Shown piece after piece: positions 21,465 through 32,065 of a stretch of DNA of 64,000 nucleotides. Position numbers and translations under genes: made by a program. The DNA lies in NCBI GenBank assembly GCA_028752905.1, contig JAQNBH010000015.1, positions 15,794,169-15,858,168 on the forward strand, in the 5' to 3' direction. Source of the stretch: Cladorhizidae sp. MBARI D1340-BT2 (Eukaryota; Porifera; Demospongiae; Poecilosclerida; Cladorhizidae). The notes beneath the pieces are model-generated. The model ran no database searches. It worked only from the letters and a program-made list of their open reading frames with translations, and was not told the DNA's origin. Within the stretch, counting starts at the first letter, position 1, and each line of letters begins with the position of its first letter.

Positions 21465-23405
21465 AGGTTCTAAGTTCAGGGGGTGGTGTTGCTGCTGAGT
21501 TCAGGGGGTGGTGTCACTGCTGAGTTCAGGGGGTGGTGTTGCTGCTGAGTTCAGGGGGTGGTGTCACTGCTGAGTTCAGGGGTGGTGTCACTGCTGAGTT
21601 CAGGGGGTGGTTAGGGGATGGTGACTGCTGAGTTCAGGGGGTGGCGTCACTGCTGAGTTCAGGGGGTGGTGTCACTGCTGAGTTCAGGGGGTGGTGACTG
21701 CTGAGTTCAGGGGTGGTGTCACTGTTCAGGGGTGGTGTCACTGCTGAGTTCAGGGGGTGGTGACTGCTGAGTTCAGGGGGTGGTGTCACTGCTGAGTTCA
21801 GGGGGTGGTGTTGCTGCTGAGTTCAGGGGGTGGCGACTGCTGAGTTCAGGGGGCTGTGTTGCTGCTGAGTTCAGGGGGTGGTGTTGCTGCTGAGTTCAGG
21901 GGGTGGTGTTGCTGCTGAGTTCAGGGGGTGGTGTCACTGCTGAGTTCAGGGGGTGGTGTTGCTGCTGAGTTCAGGGGGTGGTGTCACTGCTGAGTTCAGG
22001 GGTGGTGTCACTGCTGAGTTCAGGGGGTGGTTAGGGGGTGGTGACTGCTGAGTTCAGGGGGTGGCGTCACTGCTGAGTTCAGGGGGTGGTGTCACTGCTG
22101 AGTTCAGGGGGTGGTGACTGCTGAGTTCAGGGGTGGTGTCACTGTTCAGGGGTGGTGTCACTGCTGAGTTCAGGGGGTGGTGACTGCTGAGTTCAGGGGG
22201 TGGTGTCACTGCTGAGTTCAGGGGGTGGTGTTGCTGCTGAGTTCAGGGGGTGGTGACTGCTGAGTTCAGGGGGTGGTGTCGCTGCTGAGTTCAGGGGGCT
22301 GTGTTGCTGCTGAGTTCAGGGGGTGGTGTTGCTGCTGAGTTCAGGGGGTGGTGTTGCTGCTGAGTTCAGGGGGTGGTGTCACTGCTGAGTTCAGGGGGTG
22401 GTGTTGCTGCTGAGTTCAGGGGGTGGCATCACTGCAGAGTTCAGGGGGTGGTGTCACTGCTGAGTTCAGGGGTGGTGACTGCTGGGTGGTGTCACTGCTG
22501 AGTTCAGGGGGTGGTGTTGCTGCTGAGTTCAGGGGGTGGTGACTGCTGAGTTCAGGGGGTGGTGTCACTGCTGAGTTCAGGGGGTGGTGACTGCTGGGTG
22601 GTGTCACTGCTGAGTTCAGGGGGTGGTGTCACTGCTGAGTTCAGGGGGTGGTGTTGCTGCTGAGTTCAGGGGGTGGTGACTGCTGAGTTCAGGGGGTGGT
22701 GTCACTGCTGAGTTCAGGGGGTGGTGTCACTGCTGAGTTCAGGGGGTGGTGTTGCTGCTGAGTTCAGGGGGTGGTGACTGCTGAGTTCAGGTGGTGGTGT
22801 CACTGCTGAGTTCAGGGGGTGGTGTCACTGCTGAGTTCAGGGGGTGACGACTGCTGAGTTCAGGTGGTGGTGTCACTGCTGAGTTCAGGGGTGGTGTCAC
22901 TACAGAGTTCAGGGGGTGGTGTCACTGCTGAGTTCAGGGGGTGGTGTCACTGCTGAGTTCAGGGGTGGTGTCACTACAGAGTTCAGGGGGTGGTGTCACT
23001 ACAGAGTTCTGGGGGTGGTGTCACTAGGGGGGGGTGTCACTGCAGAGTTCTGGGGGTGGTGTCACTGCTGAGTTCAGGGGGTGGCGACTGCTGAGTTCAG
23101 GGGGTGGTATCACTGCTGAGTTCAGGGGTGGTGTCACTACAGAGTTCAGGGGGTGGTGTCACTACAGAGTTCAGGGGGTGGTGTCACTACAGAGTTCTGG
23201 GGGTGGTGTCACTGCTGAGTTCAGGGGGTGGTGTCACTGCAGAGTTCTGGGGGTGGTGTCACTGCAGAGTTCAGGGGGTGGTGTCACTGCAGAGTTCAGG
23301 GGGTGGTATCACTGCTGAGTTCAGGGAGTGGTATCACTGCTGAGTTCAGGGGGTGGTGTCACAGCAGTGTTCAGGGGGTGGTGTCACTGCAGAGTTCAGG
23401 CAGGG
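21465..23405. repeat. G-rich minisatellite, 22-25-bp unit, about 80 copies, with 420-bp higher-order repeat
   Basis: Units GCTGAGTTCAGGGGGTGGTG plus TCACT, TTGCT or ACT. A block with the odd junction GGTTAGGGG.TGGTGACT occurs near 21610 and again near 22030, 420 bp apart, with the same order of variants around it, so a whole block was duplicated. Units near the right end carry CAGAGTTC instead of CTGAGTTC. Confidence 0.95.
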
Positions 23406-23790
23406 AATGCTATAGTAAACTTCCAATGAACAGGCAAGAAGTGGAAAGAAGAGCATTAGACCTCAAGACGAACCAGACAATAACATCTCCGCCTGAACCC
23501 AATGCCAAGTGCACGTGCTGAGGAGGCAAGAACCCGCTGAATGGAGACAAAAGTGAGAGGTCTGGGAACAGAAGTGCTGGCCACATGCTCCCCATTGTTT
23601 CTTGTACCTACGTCTCACACCTCGCCACTCCCTGGAGCTGCAGACGACGCACACTTCCAGTTCCTATTAGGAAGACCTCATTCTCTGGTAGCCGAAGAAT
23701 GCGAACCACAACCAATTAGCTTTGTCTTGGAACTGGAGAGCTAAAAGGATTTCGAGGTACATAACCAGATTCTATTTGGCCACATGCATC
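23406..23790. other. Flank of hAT element, nothing recognised
   Basis: Unique sequence with short open frames only; if the kindlin gene continues upstream this would be intron. Confidence 0.35.
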
Positions 23791-23958
23791 GCTAGCAGGG
23801 GTGTATTTAGGGGGGGGCGGGGGGGGCATTCGCCCCCCCTTGTATCATTCTCGCCCCCCCCCTTGAAATTAGAGATTTTTTTAAAAATAATGTCAAGAAA
23901 GGTGTAATACAAGAAAGGTGTAATAAGCTTATGATATCAGGTTCAAATGATAGGAATG

Positions 23959-26145
23959 TCAAACTGAGGTTCTTCTTGGTTTTCTCTGCCATACGTCCAC
24001 AATCTCTTCAAGGTCGCTCTCAGAGAGTACTTCTGGTGCCTCTATAGCAATCCTCATAAGGTGAGAAAGGCTGCAGTCACTTAGAGAATTACGCAAACGA
24101 GTCTTGATCATCTTCATCTGTGAGAAGCTTCTCTCCACAGAAGCAGTAGAAACTGGAATCGATAAGCAGATGGAGGCAATCTTGTGCAAATTGGGAAACA
24201 TGGCCTTGAGCATGTCGTTTGAAACAAGTTCTTTCAGCTGTGATGCAGTAGTATCCCGTGGTTGCTTGACTAACAGCTGGCGGAATGTTTTCCACTCTGT
24301 AAGTATTTCAGTGGAAATCATGGCTGTCTTTACTGTTTCTTCTCCATCCAATGTTTCTGCATCTCTATCTTCTCCGTAGTGAGCAATCAGTTTCTCAACA
24401 GACGTGTCTCCATAAGTGGGAAAAGATACTGAATCTGGTTTTGGAACTTTCCGTGGATCGAATATAGACAATGCTGATACAACAGCGTTGGATGAAGAAA
24501 ATCGGCTTGTTATGTTGGCCTTTAAATCAGCAACAAAAGGCTTACCAACAACATTCTGGAACGAAAGTATTTTATCAGCGTCAATAGACACCTTTGTAGA
24601 TGACTTCAAGTCTTCAACGTTTTCAAGAAGCTCCAACACCCAGTTCGCTCCAGGCAAAACTGCATCATCCAAGGATTTAACAGTAGCATCAACAAGGAAT
24701 GATATCAACGAGAGGTCAAGCTGCTCTGCCTGAAGTGCTTTGCTGAGCTTGGCTACTTGTGGTAGAGTGAAATCAAGCAAATATATAGCTGCAATCGTAG
24801 ACAATTTGCAGAGGGCACCATGGATTCCAAGAGCTTCTGGCTCGTGGGACGTCTCGTAGATGTTCCCAATGGTGATTACAATTGCAGAATAACTTGCTTT
24901 GACAGCTTTGACACACCTTTCATGTGCCAGCCAGCGTGTGTCAGATGGCTTGATCACTTTCATTTCTGGAAGTTCAAGAACGTGCTGTACCTCCTTCAGA
25001 CACTCTGCTCGCTTGGGGGAATTGCGAAAATGCTTCCAAAGAGTAGTCAATGTTCTGTAAACATGAGCAATTCCAGGAGTTTTATTGGCAGCTTGCACAC
25101 AAGCCAACTGCAGTAAGTGACAGTGGCAGTGTATAAACAGAGCGTGAGGAGTATGTTTCTTGATACGTGCCTGAACCCCGGTCTTTCGTCCAGAAAAAGT
25201 TGCAGCTCCATCAAATCCCAATCCAACTATTCTTCCGACTTGTAGACCTTTCTTCTTTAAACAATCGATGAGATTAGAATAGATGGTCTCTGCATCAGCC
25301 TTCTTCAATGGAATAAGCTCCAGAAAGCACTCTACTGGTACACCATCTTCCTCCCAGCGGCAAAACACAGACAATTCTTCTACGTTGGTGACATCTGTGC
25401 ACTCATCTGCCATGAGGCTGTACATAGGTGCCTTTTGAAGTCGCTTCAGAATCGACTCCTCCACCCAAGTCCCCAATGATTCGATGAATTCAACCACAGC
25501 CACTCTTGATGTGTACACAGCATTTCTTGGTGCAGTTTCTAAGAATTGCTTCAAATGTTGGCTGCCACATCGAACCACCACGTCAACCAGCTTCTCAAAT
25601 TTTGTCGAATGTGCAACTTGTTCTTTCGTAAGAAAATGAGTGAGTAGGATCAGGCACTTCACTGCAGCTCTGTTCTGAGCTCTTTTGCGAGCTAAAACAT
25701 TCTGGAGTTGCTGTACAACTGTTCCACCTTTGGCTGCTCCTTTAGCTGCAAAAAGAGCTTGAGTTGCATGGATATGGAAGTCACTTCTCGCATGAGCTTT
25801 CATTTTTTCAACAGCTTTCTTCCAATTTCTGCAAGGTTGTGTGACCCACACTCCTCCAGTACGCTGCAGACCAGATTGCTTGCAAACCTTGCAAAAGGCA
25901 CCATCGCTATCCTCGTCATAATAGAGCCAACTGAAATCTTTCTCCCAGCTCTTAGAGTATTTTCTCTTCGTGGATACAGAAGAGCGGTGTTTGTTTTGCT
26001 TGCTTTTCTTTGAAGGTGGAGGACTAAGGCTAGGACTAGATGCCTCGACATGCTCAGAGCTATCTGTTCTGCTATCTTCGCTATCGCTGCTATTAGCATG
26101 AGAAGAGGCTTGAGAAGTACTTGCAAAGTATGAGCGAATATCCAT
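23959..26145 (-). CDS. hAT transposase, intact
   Basis: An uninterrupted 728-codon frame. After a Ser/Lys-rich N-terminus comes a TTF-type zinc finger (FCKVC at about residue 85 with His residues near 125-131), then a DUF4371-like RNase H-fold core with the aspartates in MADECTD (about 245) and GFDGAAT (about 310), the conserved DTRWLAHERC (about 405), and the C-terminal dimerisation domain with VSTASVERSFSQMK, where the Glu of ERSF is the expected third catalytic residue. This layout is that of ZNF862/ZMYM1-like hAT transposases. All key residues that I can check are present, so it may be active, moving itself and related short elements such as 8343-8535. A domesticated gene is possible but the TIRs and target duplication argue for a transposon. 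Confidence 0.9.
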   Translation of the reverse strand: MDIRSYFASTSQASSHANSSDSEDSRTDSSEHVEASSPSLSPPPSKKSKQNKHRSSVSTKRKYSKSWEKDFSWLYYDEDSDGAFCKVCKQSGLQRTGGVWVTQPCRNWKKAVEKMKAHARSDFHIHATQALFAAKGAAKGGTVVQQLQNVLARKRAQNRAAVKCLILLTHFLTKEQVAHSTKFEKLVDVVVRCGSQHLKQFLETAPRNAVYTSRVAVVEFIESLGTWVEESILKRLQKAPMYSLMADECTDVTNVEELSVFCRWEEDGVPVECFLELIPLKKADAETIYSNLIDCLKKKGLQVGRIVGLGFDGAATFSGRKTGVQARIKKHTPHALFIHCHCHLLQLACVQAANKTPGIAHVYRTLTTLWKHFRNSPKRAECLKEVQHVLELPEMKVIKPSDTRWLAHERCVKAVKASYSAIVITIGNIYETSHEPEALGIHGALCKLSTIAAIYLLDFTLPQVAKLSKALQAEQLDLSLISFLVDATVKSLDDAVLPGANWVLELLENVEDLKSSTKVSIDADKILSFQNVVGKPFVADLKANITSRFSSSNAVVSALSIFDPRKVPKPDSVSFPTYGDTSVEKLIAHYGEDRDAETLDGEETVKTAMISTEILTEWKTFRQLLVKQPRDTTASQLKELVSNDMLKAMFPNLHKIASICLSIPVSTASVERSFSQMKMIKTRLRNSLSDCSLSHLMRIAIEAPEVLSESDLEEIVDVWQRKPRRTSV

Positions 26146-26189
26146 ATTAATATGAAGAGAAATCAGCTAGTAAGGTTTCTTTTATAGAG

Positions 26190-26455
26190 ACTTTAAGACC
26201 ATGACATAATGGACTGAGTTAAAAATACTGAGAGAGAGTGGGAAAGAAGGAGGGAACTGAAGAAGTGACAAACCTACAAAGGAGAACACGTGGTGGCGTG
26301 TGATGACATCATGTCTAAGATTAGACTTGAAGACCATGACATAATGGACTGAGTTAAAAATACTGAGAGAGAGGGAGTGGGAAAGAAGGAGAAACAAAAG
26401 AAGTGACAAACCTACAAAGGAGAGCACGTGGTGGTGTGTGATGTCATCGTGTCAT
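26190..26455 (-). promoter_or_regulatory. Duplicated promoter-like block upstream of the transposase
   Basis: Two copies of about 125 bp (from about 26196 and 26332) lie directly upstream of the transposase start on its strand. Each holds CACGTG (26287-26292 and 26425-26430) and a CRE/ATF-like word (TGACATCA at 26304-26311; ATGTCATC near 26441). That these drive transcription is inference. Confidence 0.45.
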
Positions 26456-26559
26456 GACACATGCTCTCCTTTTTCCAAGCAGCTACAATATCATGAGAAA
26501 TATATACAGTCTAGCCATAGTTCGGTATAGCATAATGCCATTGGTAGTCAGTCAAAATA

Positions 26560-26750
26560 GCTATCCTCAGACATTGTAAAAGCCAAAAAAAATATGGGGG
26601 GATCTTCCCCCCAGACCCCCCTTTTATGACTTATGAACATGTTAAGAAAATATTAACAAAAATTAGGGCACCAAGTGACCAACCATTTCCACCCCCCCCC
26701 CCCCCCCCCTAGAGAACTAGAGAAAAATTGTGTATGAAACCTGTTGTCCA
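26560..26750. other. hAT-family subterminal relic inside the element
   Basis: CAGACATTGTAAAA, CTTCCCCCCAGACCCCCC, a long C run and a closing GTGTATGAAACCTG resemble 40820-40870 and the ends of the CAGGGTTTCATACAG family. No matching left end was found, so it may be an eroded nested copy or part of the normal terminus. Confidence 0.4.
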
Positions 26751-27379
26751 TGATTTTGTAAGAAAATGCATGGAATGCAACATAATTCGATTTCACAAAA
26801 GCCCACCTCCATTATACGAGTGACAAGTGACTATATCTAATCTATATATGCTGATTGCCGTAGCATGCAACTTCAGCAAATATTTAAGATGAATGTTGTA
26901 CTAAAGATTTTAGAAAAAGTGCATGCCATCATAAGTAGCAGCTATATATACAGTTAGTACTGCAAAAATACCTGTGGGTAAAACACTTTCGTACTCCACG
27001 CGGAAGCCCAGGGTGCACGTCCCCTTTCCGCACCATCCAGGCTCTCCGCCCCCCCTTATTTTTCCATATCTCAAGTTCGCCCCCCCTTGGCAAAATTTCT
27101 GTATACAACCCTGGCTAGCCAATTCCCTGCAGTCAGCAGGCGCCACCTTGCTTTACAGAGTAAATACGTCACTTCCTATATGTCGCTTAATAAAAAATTA
27201 AAAAATTAAAAAAAGCATTATCGTAGAAACTGAAATCTTGTTTTGGCCTTCCTCAGACTCATTACGACACTGCACATGAGGTGAGGTGTTTAAGTTAACA
27301 TGAAAGAGAAAGTCACATGCCGTGCACATGATCCATGACGTGTATGATTGCTGCAGCATTTCTGTGTTGTTTGATTATG

Positions 27380-27880
27380 CAGCCACTCCTATCCCCTGTA
27401 ATCCCTCGCACTCCTCTCGCTTGTGTCCCCTGTAATCCCTCACACTCCTCTCACTTGTGTCCCCTGTAATCCCTCACACTCCTGCTCGCTCATGTCCCCT
27501 GTAATCCCTCACACTCCTGCTCGCTCATGTCCCCTGTAATCCCTCGCACTCCTGCTCGCTCATGTCCCATGTGATCCCTCGCACTCCTCTCGCTTGTGTC
27601 CCCTGTAATCCCTCGCACTTCTGCTCGCTCATGTCCCCTGTGACCCCTCGCACTCCTGCTCACTCATGTCCCCTGTAATCCCTCGCACTCCTGCTCGCTC
27701 ATGTCCCATGTGATCCCTCGCACTCCTCTCGCTTGTGTCCCCTGTAATCCCTCACACTCCTGCTCGCTCATGTCCCCTGTAATCCCTCACACTCCTGCTC
27801 GCTCGTGTCCTCTGTAATACTTCACACTCCTACTCGCTCATGTCCCCTGTAATCCCTCACCATGCATTCCACATGCATTC
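27380..27880. repeat. Minisatellite, about 35 bp, about 13 copies
   Basis: Units TCCCCTGTAATCCCTCACAC then TCCTGCTCGCTCATG, with a shorter CTCTCGCTTGTG variant interspersed. Confidence 0.93.
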
Positions 27881-27959
27881 CACACTCCGTAACTGGGGAA
27901 CATTTTGCTTGTTTAGTGCAGTGAGGAAACAAAAATAGTATGTCCTCTGGAATCAAGAG

Positions 27960-28640
27960 GTGTCTGTAAATCAGGAGGGAGGGGTTAAATCAGGGAGGGA
28001 AGTAAATCAGGGAGGGGGAGGGAGGAGGGTTAGATCAGGGAGGGAGGAGGGTTAGATCAGGGAGGGAGGAGGGTTAGATCAGGGAGGGAGGAGGGTTAGA
28101 TCAGGGAGGGAGGAGGGTTAGATCAGGGAGGGAGGAGGGTTAGATCAGGGAGGGAGGAGGGTTAAATCAGGGAGGGAGGAGGTTAGATCAGGGAGGGAGG
28201 AGGGTTAAATCAGGGAGGGAAGTAAATCAGGGAGGGGTGGGAGGAGGGTTAGATCAGGGAGGGAGGAGGGTTAGATCAGGGAGGGAGGAGGGTTAGATCA
28301 GGGAGGGAGGAGGGTTAAATCAGGGAGGGAGGAGGGTTAAATCAGGGAGGGAGGAGGGTTAAATCAGGGAGGGAGGAGGGTTAAATCAGGGAGGGAGGGT
28401 TAAATCAGGGAGGGAGGAGGGTTAAATCAGGGAGGGAGGAGGGTTAAATCAGGGAGGGAGGAGGGTTAAATCAGGGAGGGAGGAGGGTTAAATCAGGGAG
28501 GGAGGAGGGTTAAATCAGGAAGGGAGGAGGGTTAAATCAGGGAGGGAGGAGGGTTAAATCAGGGAGGGAGGGAAATAAATCAGGGAGGGAGGAGGGGTTA
28601 AATCAGGGAGGAAAGAGAAGAAAATACTGGAGGAAGGGGT
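27960..28640. repeat. G-rich minisatellite, 22-bp unit, about 29 copies
   Basis: Units GGGAGGGAGGAGGGTTAAAT plus CA (or GTTAGATCA). The first half mostly carries TTAGATCA, the second half TTAAATCA. Each unit has four closely spaced G runs. Confidence 0.95.
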
Positions 28641-28744
28641 TAAATCAAGGGTACGCCAGATGTGTATACATTTGAAGTGTTCGTCACATTTTACGTGAGA
28701 GCTACACTTCATAAGCCACTCAAATATTGTATTGTGGGCACTAA

Positions 28745-29427
28745 AGGCCTGTCCACACACTGCACACTGAATGCGCGTTAGATCTCAACGAATGCGCGTT
28801 CGTTGCGTCCACACTGAATGCGAATTAGATTTCTTGGACCTAACGCGCATTAGGTCCAGTCCACCTCGATAGGTGGTTTGAGTCGAGCCAGAGCAACAAA
28901 TCCAAGCGTAAAATTAATTACGCGGGTGCGCGTTAAAAGATTAACAGAATCATTTATGAAGTTGTAGCTGATTCCCACCAGTGCTTACTGCGTGGCTTGC
29001 ACCAAACCTGGCGCACAGATGGATGCTGGTAGTCAGCCATCATTGCCACAATCAAAGGACCTATAGCAGGCAAAGATCAAGCTAAATACTATTATAGCTA
29101 AAATAGACTTTGAAAATTTTACCGCCGCAGCCTTCTTTTATGGAGTTCATGGAGCGCCATCCGTCTACTGTATTGCCTTTTTATATTTATAAATCCTTCT
29201 TCTCCTCTGCAGCATATGCTTCCTTCGCGTCTGTAGGTATCTCGGAAGAAATCCATTGTGCGTTGTGATGTGGGTGCAGTTTTCTTGGAGGGGGAGTGGT
29301 TTTTATGCGCGTTTGGTTTATTGTCATGTCAGTGTGCGCGACGTCGTGACTGGACGCGCATTGAGACTCTCTTGGTAGCTAGTGTTTCTCAATGCGCATC
29401 CAGTTATTGTGCAGTGTGGACAGGCCT
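28745..29427. mobile_element. 683-bp inverted-repeat element with TAA duplication
   Basis: Ends AGGCCTGTCCACAC and GTGTGGACAGGCCT are inverted repeats, flanked by TAA at 28742-28744 and 29428-29430. A 3-bp TWA duplication is typical of PIF/Harbinger elements. Near the left end ATGCGCGTT words repeat, and relatives (ATGCGCATC) occur near the right end. No transposase is encoded, so it is non-autonomous. Confidence 0.8.
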
Positions 29428-29435
29428 TAAGTCTA

Positions 29436-30155
29436 TTTCTAACCCTCTCACCACTGGTATGTTTAACCCTCTCACGACTGGTATCTTTAACCCTCTCACC
29501 ACTGGTATTTCTAACCCTCTCAACACTGGTATTTCTAACCCTCTCACCACTGGTATTTCTAACCCTCTCAACACTGGTATGTTTAACCCTCTCACCACTG
29601 GTATTTCTGACCCTCTCAACACTGGTATGTTTAACCCTCTCACCACTGGTATTTCTAACTCTCTCAACACTGGTATTTCTAACCCTCTCAACACTGGTAT
29701 TTCTAATCCTCTTACCACTGGTATTTTTAACCTTCTCACCACTGGTATTTCTAACCCTCTCAACACTGGTATGTTTAACCCTCTCACCACTGGTATTTCT
29801 AACCCTCTCACCACTGGTATGTTTAACCCTCTCACCACTGGTATTTCTAACCCTCTCAACACTGGTATTTCTAACCCTCTCACCACTGGTATGTTTAACC
29901 CTCTCACCTCTGGTATGTTTAACCCTATCACCACTGGTATTTCTAACCCTCTCACCACTGGTATTTCTAACCCTCTCACCACTGGTATTTCTAACCCTCT
30001 CACCACTGGTATGTTTAACCCTCTCACCACTGGTATTTCCAACCCTCTCACCACTGGTATTTCTAACCCTCTCACCACTTGTATGTTTAACCCTCTCACC
30101 ACTGGTATTTCCAACCCTCTCACCACTGGTATATTTAACCCTCTCACCACTGCAT
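29436..30155. repeat. 24-bp minisatellite, 30 copies
   Basis: Units AACCCTCTCACCACTGGTAT plus TTCT or GTTT. Since 24 is a multiple of 3, several frames stay open for about 250-300 codons on both strands; I read these as repeat artefacts. Confidence 0.94.
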
Positions 30156-30264
30156 TGTTGAGAGGCGATACAGGAATTTAAAACATGAATACAATTATAG
30201 CAATGAAACTAAAGAGCTCTGCAGGCATACACGAACCTACGGGAGAGCGCCATCAATATAACTG

Positions 30265-31000
30265 TAGCCTAATAACAATGACCACAAACACTAACTGCCA
30301 ATGACCACATTAATTATAATGACCACAAACACTAACATCATTATGCCAGTGAACACAGTAATTACAATGACCACAAACACTAACATCATTATGCCAAAGA
30401 CCACAGTAATTACAATGACCATAAACTCTAACATCAATGCCAACAGTATTTACAATGACCGCAAACACTAACATCATTATGCCAAAAACCACAGTAATCA
30501 CAATGACCACAAACACTAACATCATTATGCCAATGACCACTTTAATTATAATGACCACAAACACTAACATCATTAAGCCAGTGAACACAGTAATTACAAT
30601 GGACCACAAACACTAACATCATTATGCCAAAGACCACAGTAATTACAATGACCATAAACTCTAACATCAATGCCAACAGTATTTACAATGACCGCAAACA
30701 CTAACATCATTATGCCAAAAACCACAGTAATCACAATGACCACAAACACTAACATCATTATGCCAATGACCACATTAATTATGGTGACCACAAACACTAA
30801 CATCATTAAGCCATCATTAAGCCAGTGAACACAGTAATTACAATGACCACAAACACTAACATCATTAAGCCAGTGACTACAATGACCACAAACACTAACA
30901 TCATTAAGCCAGTGAACACAGTAATTACAATGACCACAAACACTAACACCATTAAGCCAGTGACTACAATGACCACAAACACTGCAGTGAACACTCGCAC
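30265..31000. repeat. Compound minisatellite, about 48 bp, with a duplicated block
   Basis: Units ACAATGACCACAAACACTAA then CATCATTATGCCA and variants. A block of about 240 bp (30360-30600) recurs at 30600-30830 with the same order of variants (including the odd CATCAATGCCAACAG unit). Confidence 0.9.
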
Positions 31001-31685
31001 AAAGTCAATAATGTAGTTACAAGCATTAAACATATGTTTGACACAATGCAAACATATGGCTGCAGATATTTGTAAAAATGCAGCCCCTCCCAACCATTAT
31101 TACCGAGCTATACGTAGAGATTTTTGTACGCACGCGACATAACAACATAGTTATTTATGGGTGTGGTTTGAGCTCTATCAAGTGCATCATGTATAGCTCT
31201 ACGCAGCTCCAGAACAGGCTGGCGTCTCTCTACTTCCCTTGTGGGAAAGAAAGATGGTCTGGGAAGACAGGACGGGTCAAGTTGTTCTTTGCCGTCGCTA
31301 GAGCGGCAGTGGTTAATTAGTACATACACGTGGCCTGCACAGAGGGCACGGCCTTCATGACGTACCATATCATTCCGGAAGATGTTAAAGAACTTAGTTT
31401 CCTCCCGTCGATTAGTGCGGAGGTAAGGGCGTCTCCACAGCCTCAACAGAAAGCCACCTTCTCGCTTCTCCGTTACTGACGTCAGCTGCTATACAACCTC
31501 GTATGTGCGTTGATGGAAGTTCCATCCATTTAGAGCAGCCAGTAATTAAATTCCTCCAGGACAAGCAAGCTCGTGCCCCTTGACCCTTTGCTGGAAGGGA
31601 AACGTCGATCATAGCAGACTAGATCCCAAAGTCAGACGATCATTGGGTAGGTTTCTTTCTGCTTCCTCAACCAGCCCCATCCCAC
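31001..31685. other. Unique sequence, nothing recognised
   Basis: Open frames on both strands (for example 31108-31446, minus) show no known domain. Confidence 0.35.
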
Positions 31686-31960
31686 CTCTGATTGGCTCTC
31701 TATGTTTCCCCATCTCTGATTGGCTCTCTGTTTCCCCATCTCTGATTGGCTCTCTGTGTTTCCCCATCTCTGATTGGCTCTCTATGTTTCCACATCTCTG
31801 ATTGGCTCTCTGTTTCCCCATCTCTGATTGGCTCTCTGTTTCCCCATCTCTGATTGGCTCTCTGTTTCCCCATCTCTGATTGGCTCTCTGTTTCCCCATC
31901 TCTGATTGGCTCTCTGTGTTTCCCCATCTCTGATTGGCTCTCTGTGTTTCCCCATCTCTA
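31686..31960. repeat. Minisatellite with CCAAT boxes, 26-30 bp, 10 copies
   Basis: Units CTGATTGGCTCTCTGTTTCC plus CCATCT. Each holds GATTGG, the reverse of a CCAAT box. Confidence 0.92.
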
Positions 31961-31964
31961 TATG

Positions 31965-32063
31965 TATAATGCTGTGTCAATGCTGGGCTTGGGTACCTCC
32001 ATAGTATATATATATATATATATATATATAATTATATGTATAATGCTGTGTCTCCATAGTATA
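31965..32063. repeat. AT-rich minisatellite, left part, split by the pogo element
   Basis: Units of the type TATAATGCTGTGTCAATGCT then GGGCTTGGGTACCTCCATAG and a (TA)n run. The same repeat continues at 34030-34200 on the other side of the transposon. Confidence 0.85.
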
Positions 32064-32065
32064 TA

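Larger units (their letters stand above)
23796..27113 (-). mobile_element. Complete hAT transposon with 5-bp target duplication
   Basis: Ends CAGGGGTGTATTTAGG (23796) and the reverse complement CAGGGTTGTATACAGA at 27113 form terminal inverted repeats. The flanking 5 bases are GCTAG on both sides (23791-23795 and 27114-27118). Runs of G and C lie just inside both ends. It encodes one long transposase on the minus strand, and nothing suggests that it is broken. Typical hAT elements make 8-bp duplications; here only 5 bases match. Confidence 0.9.

Noticed and set aside
23410..23760. Candidate upstream kindlin exon
   Set aside because: Minus-strand frames here show no PH or FERM motif and no in-phase acceptor/donor pair.
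29258..30181. Open frames of about 250-307 codons on both strands with NPLTTGI-type repeats
   Set aside because: Produced by a 24-bp satellite whose period is a multiple of 3; open on both strands at once.
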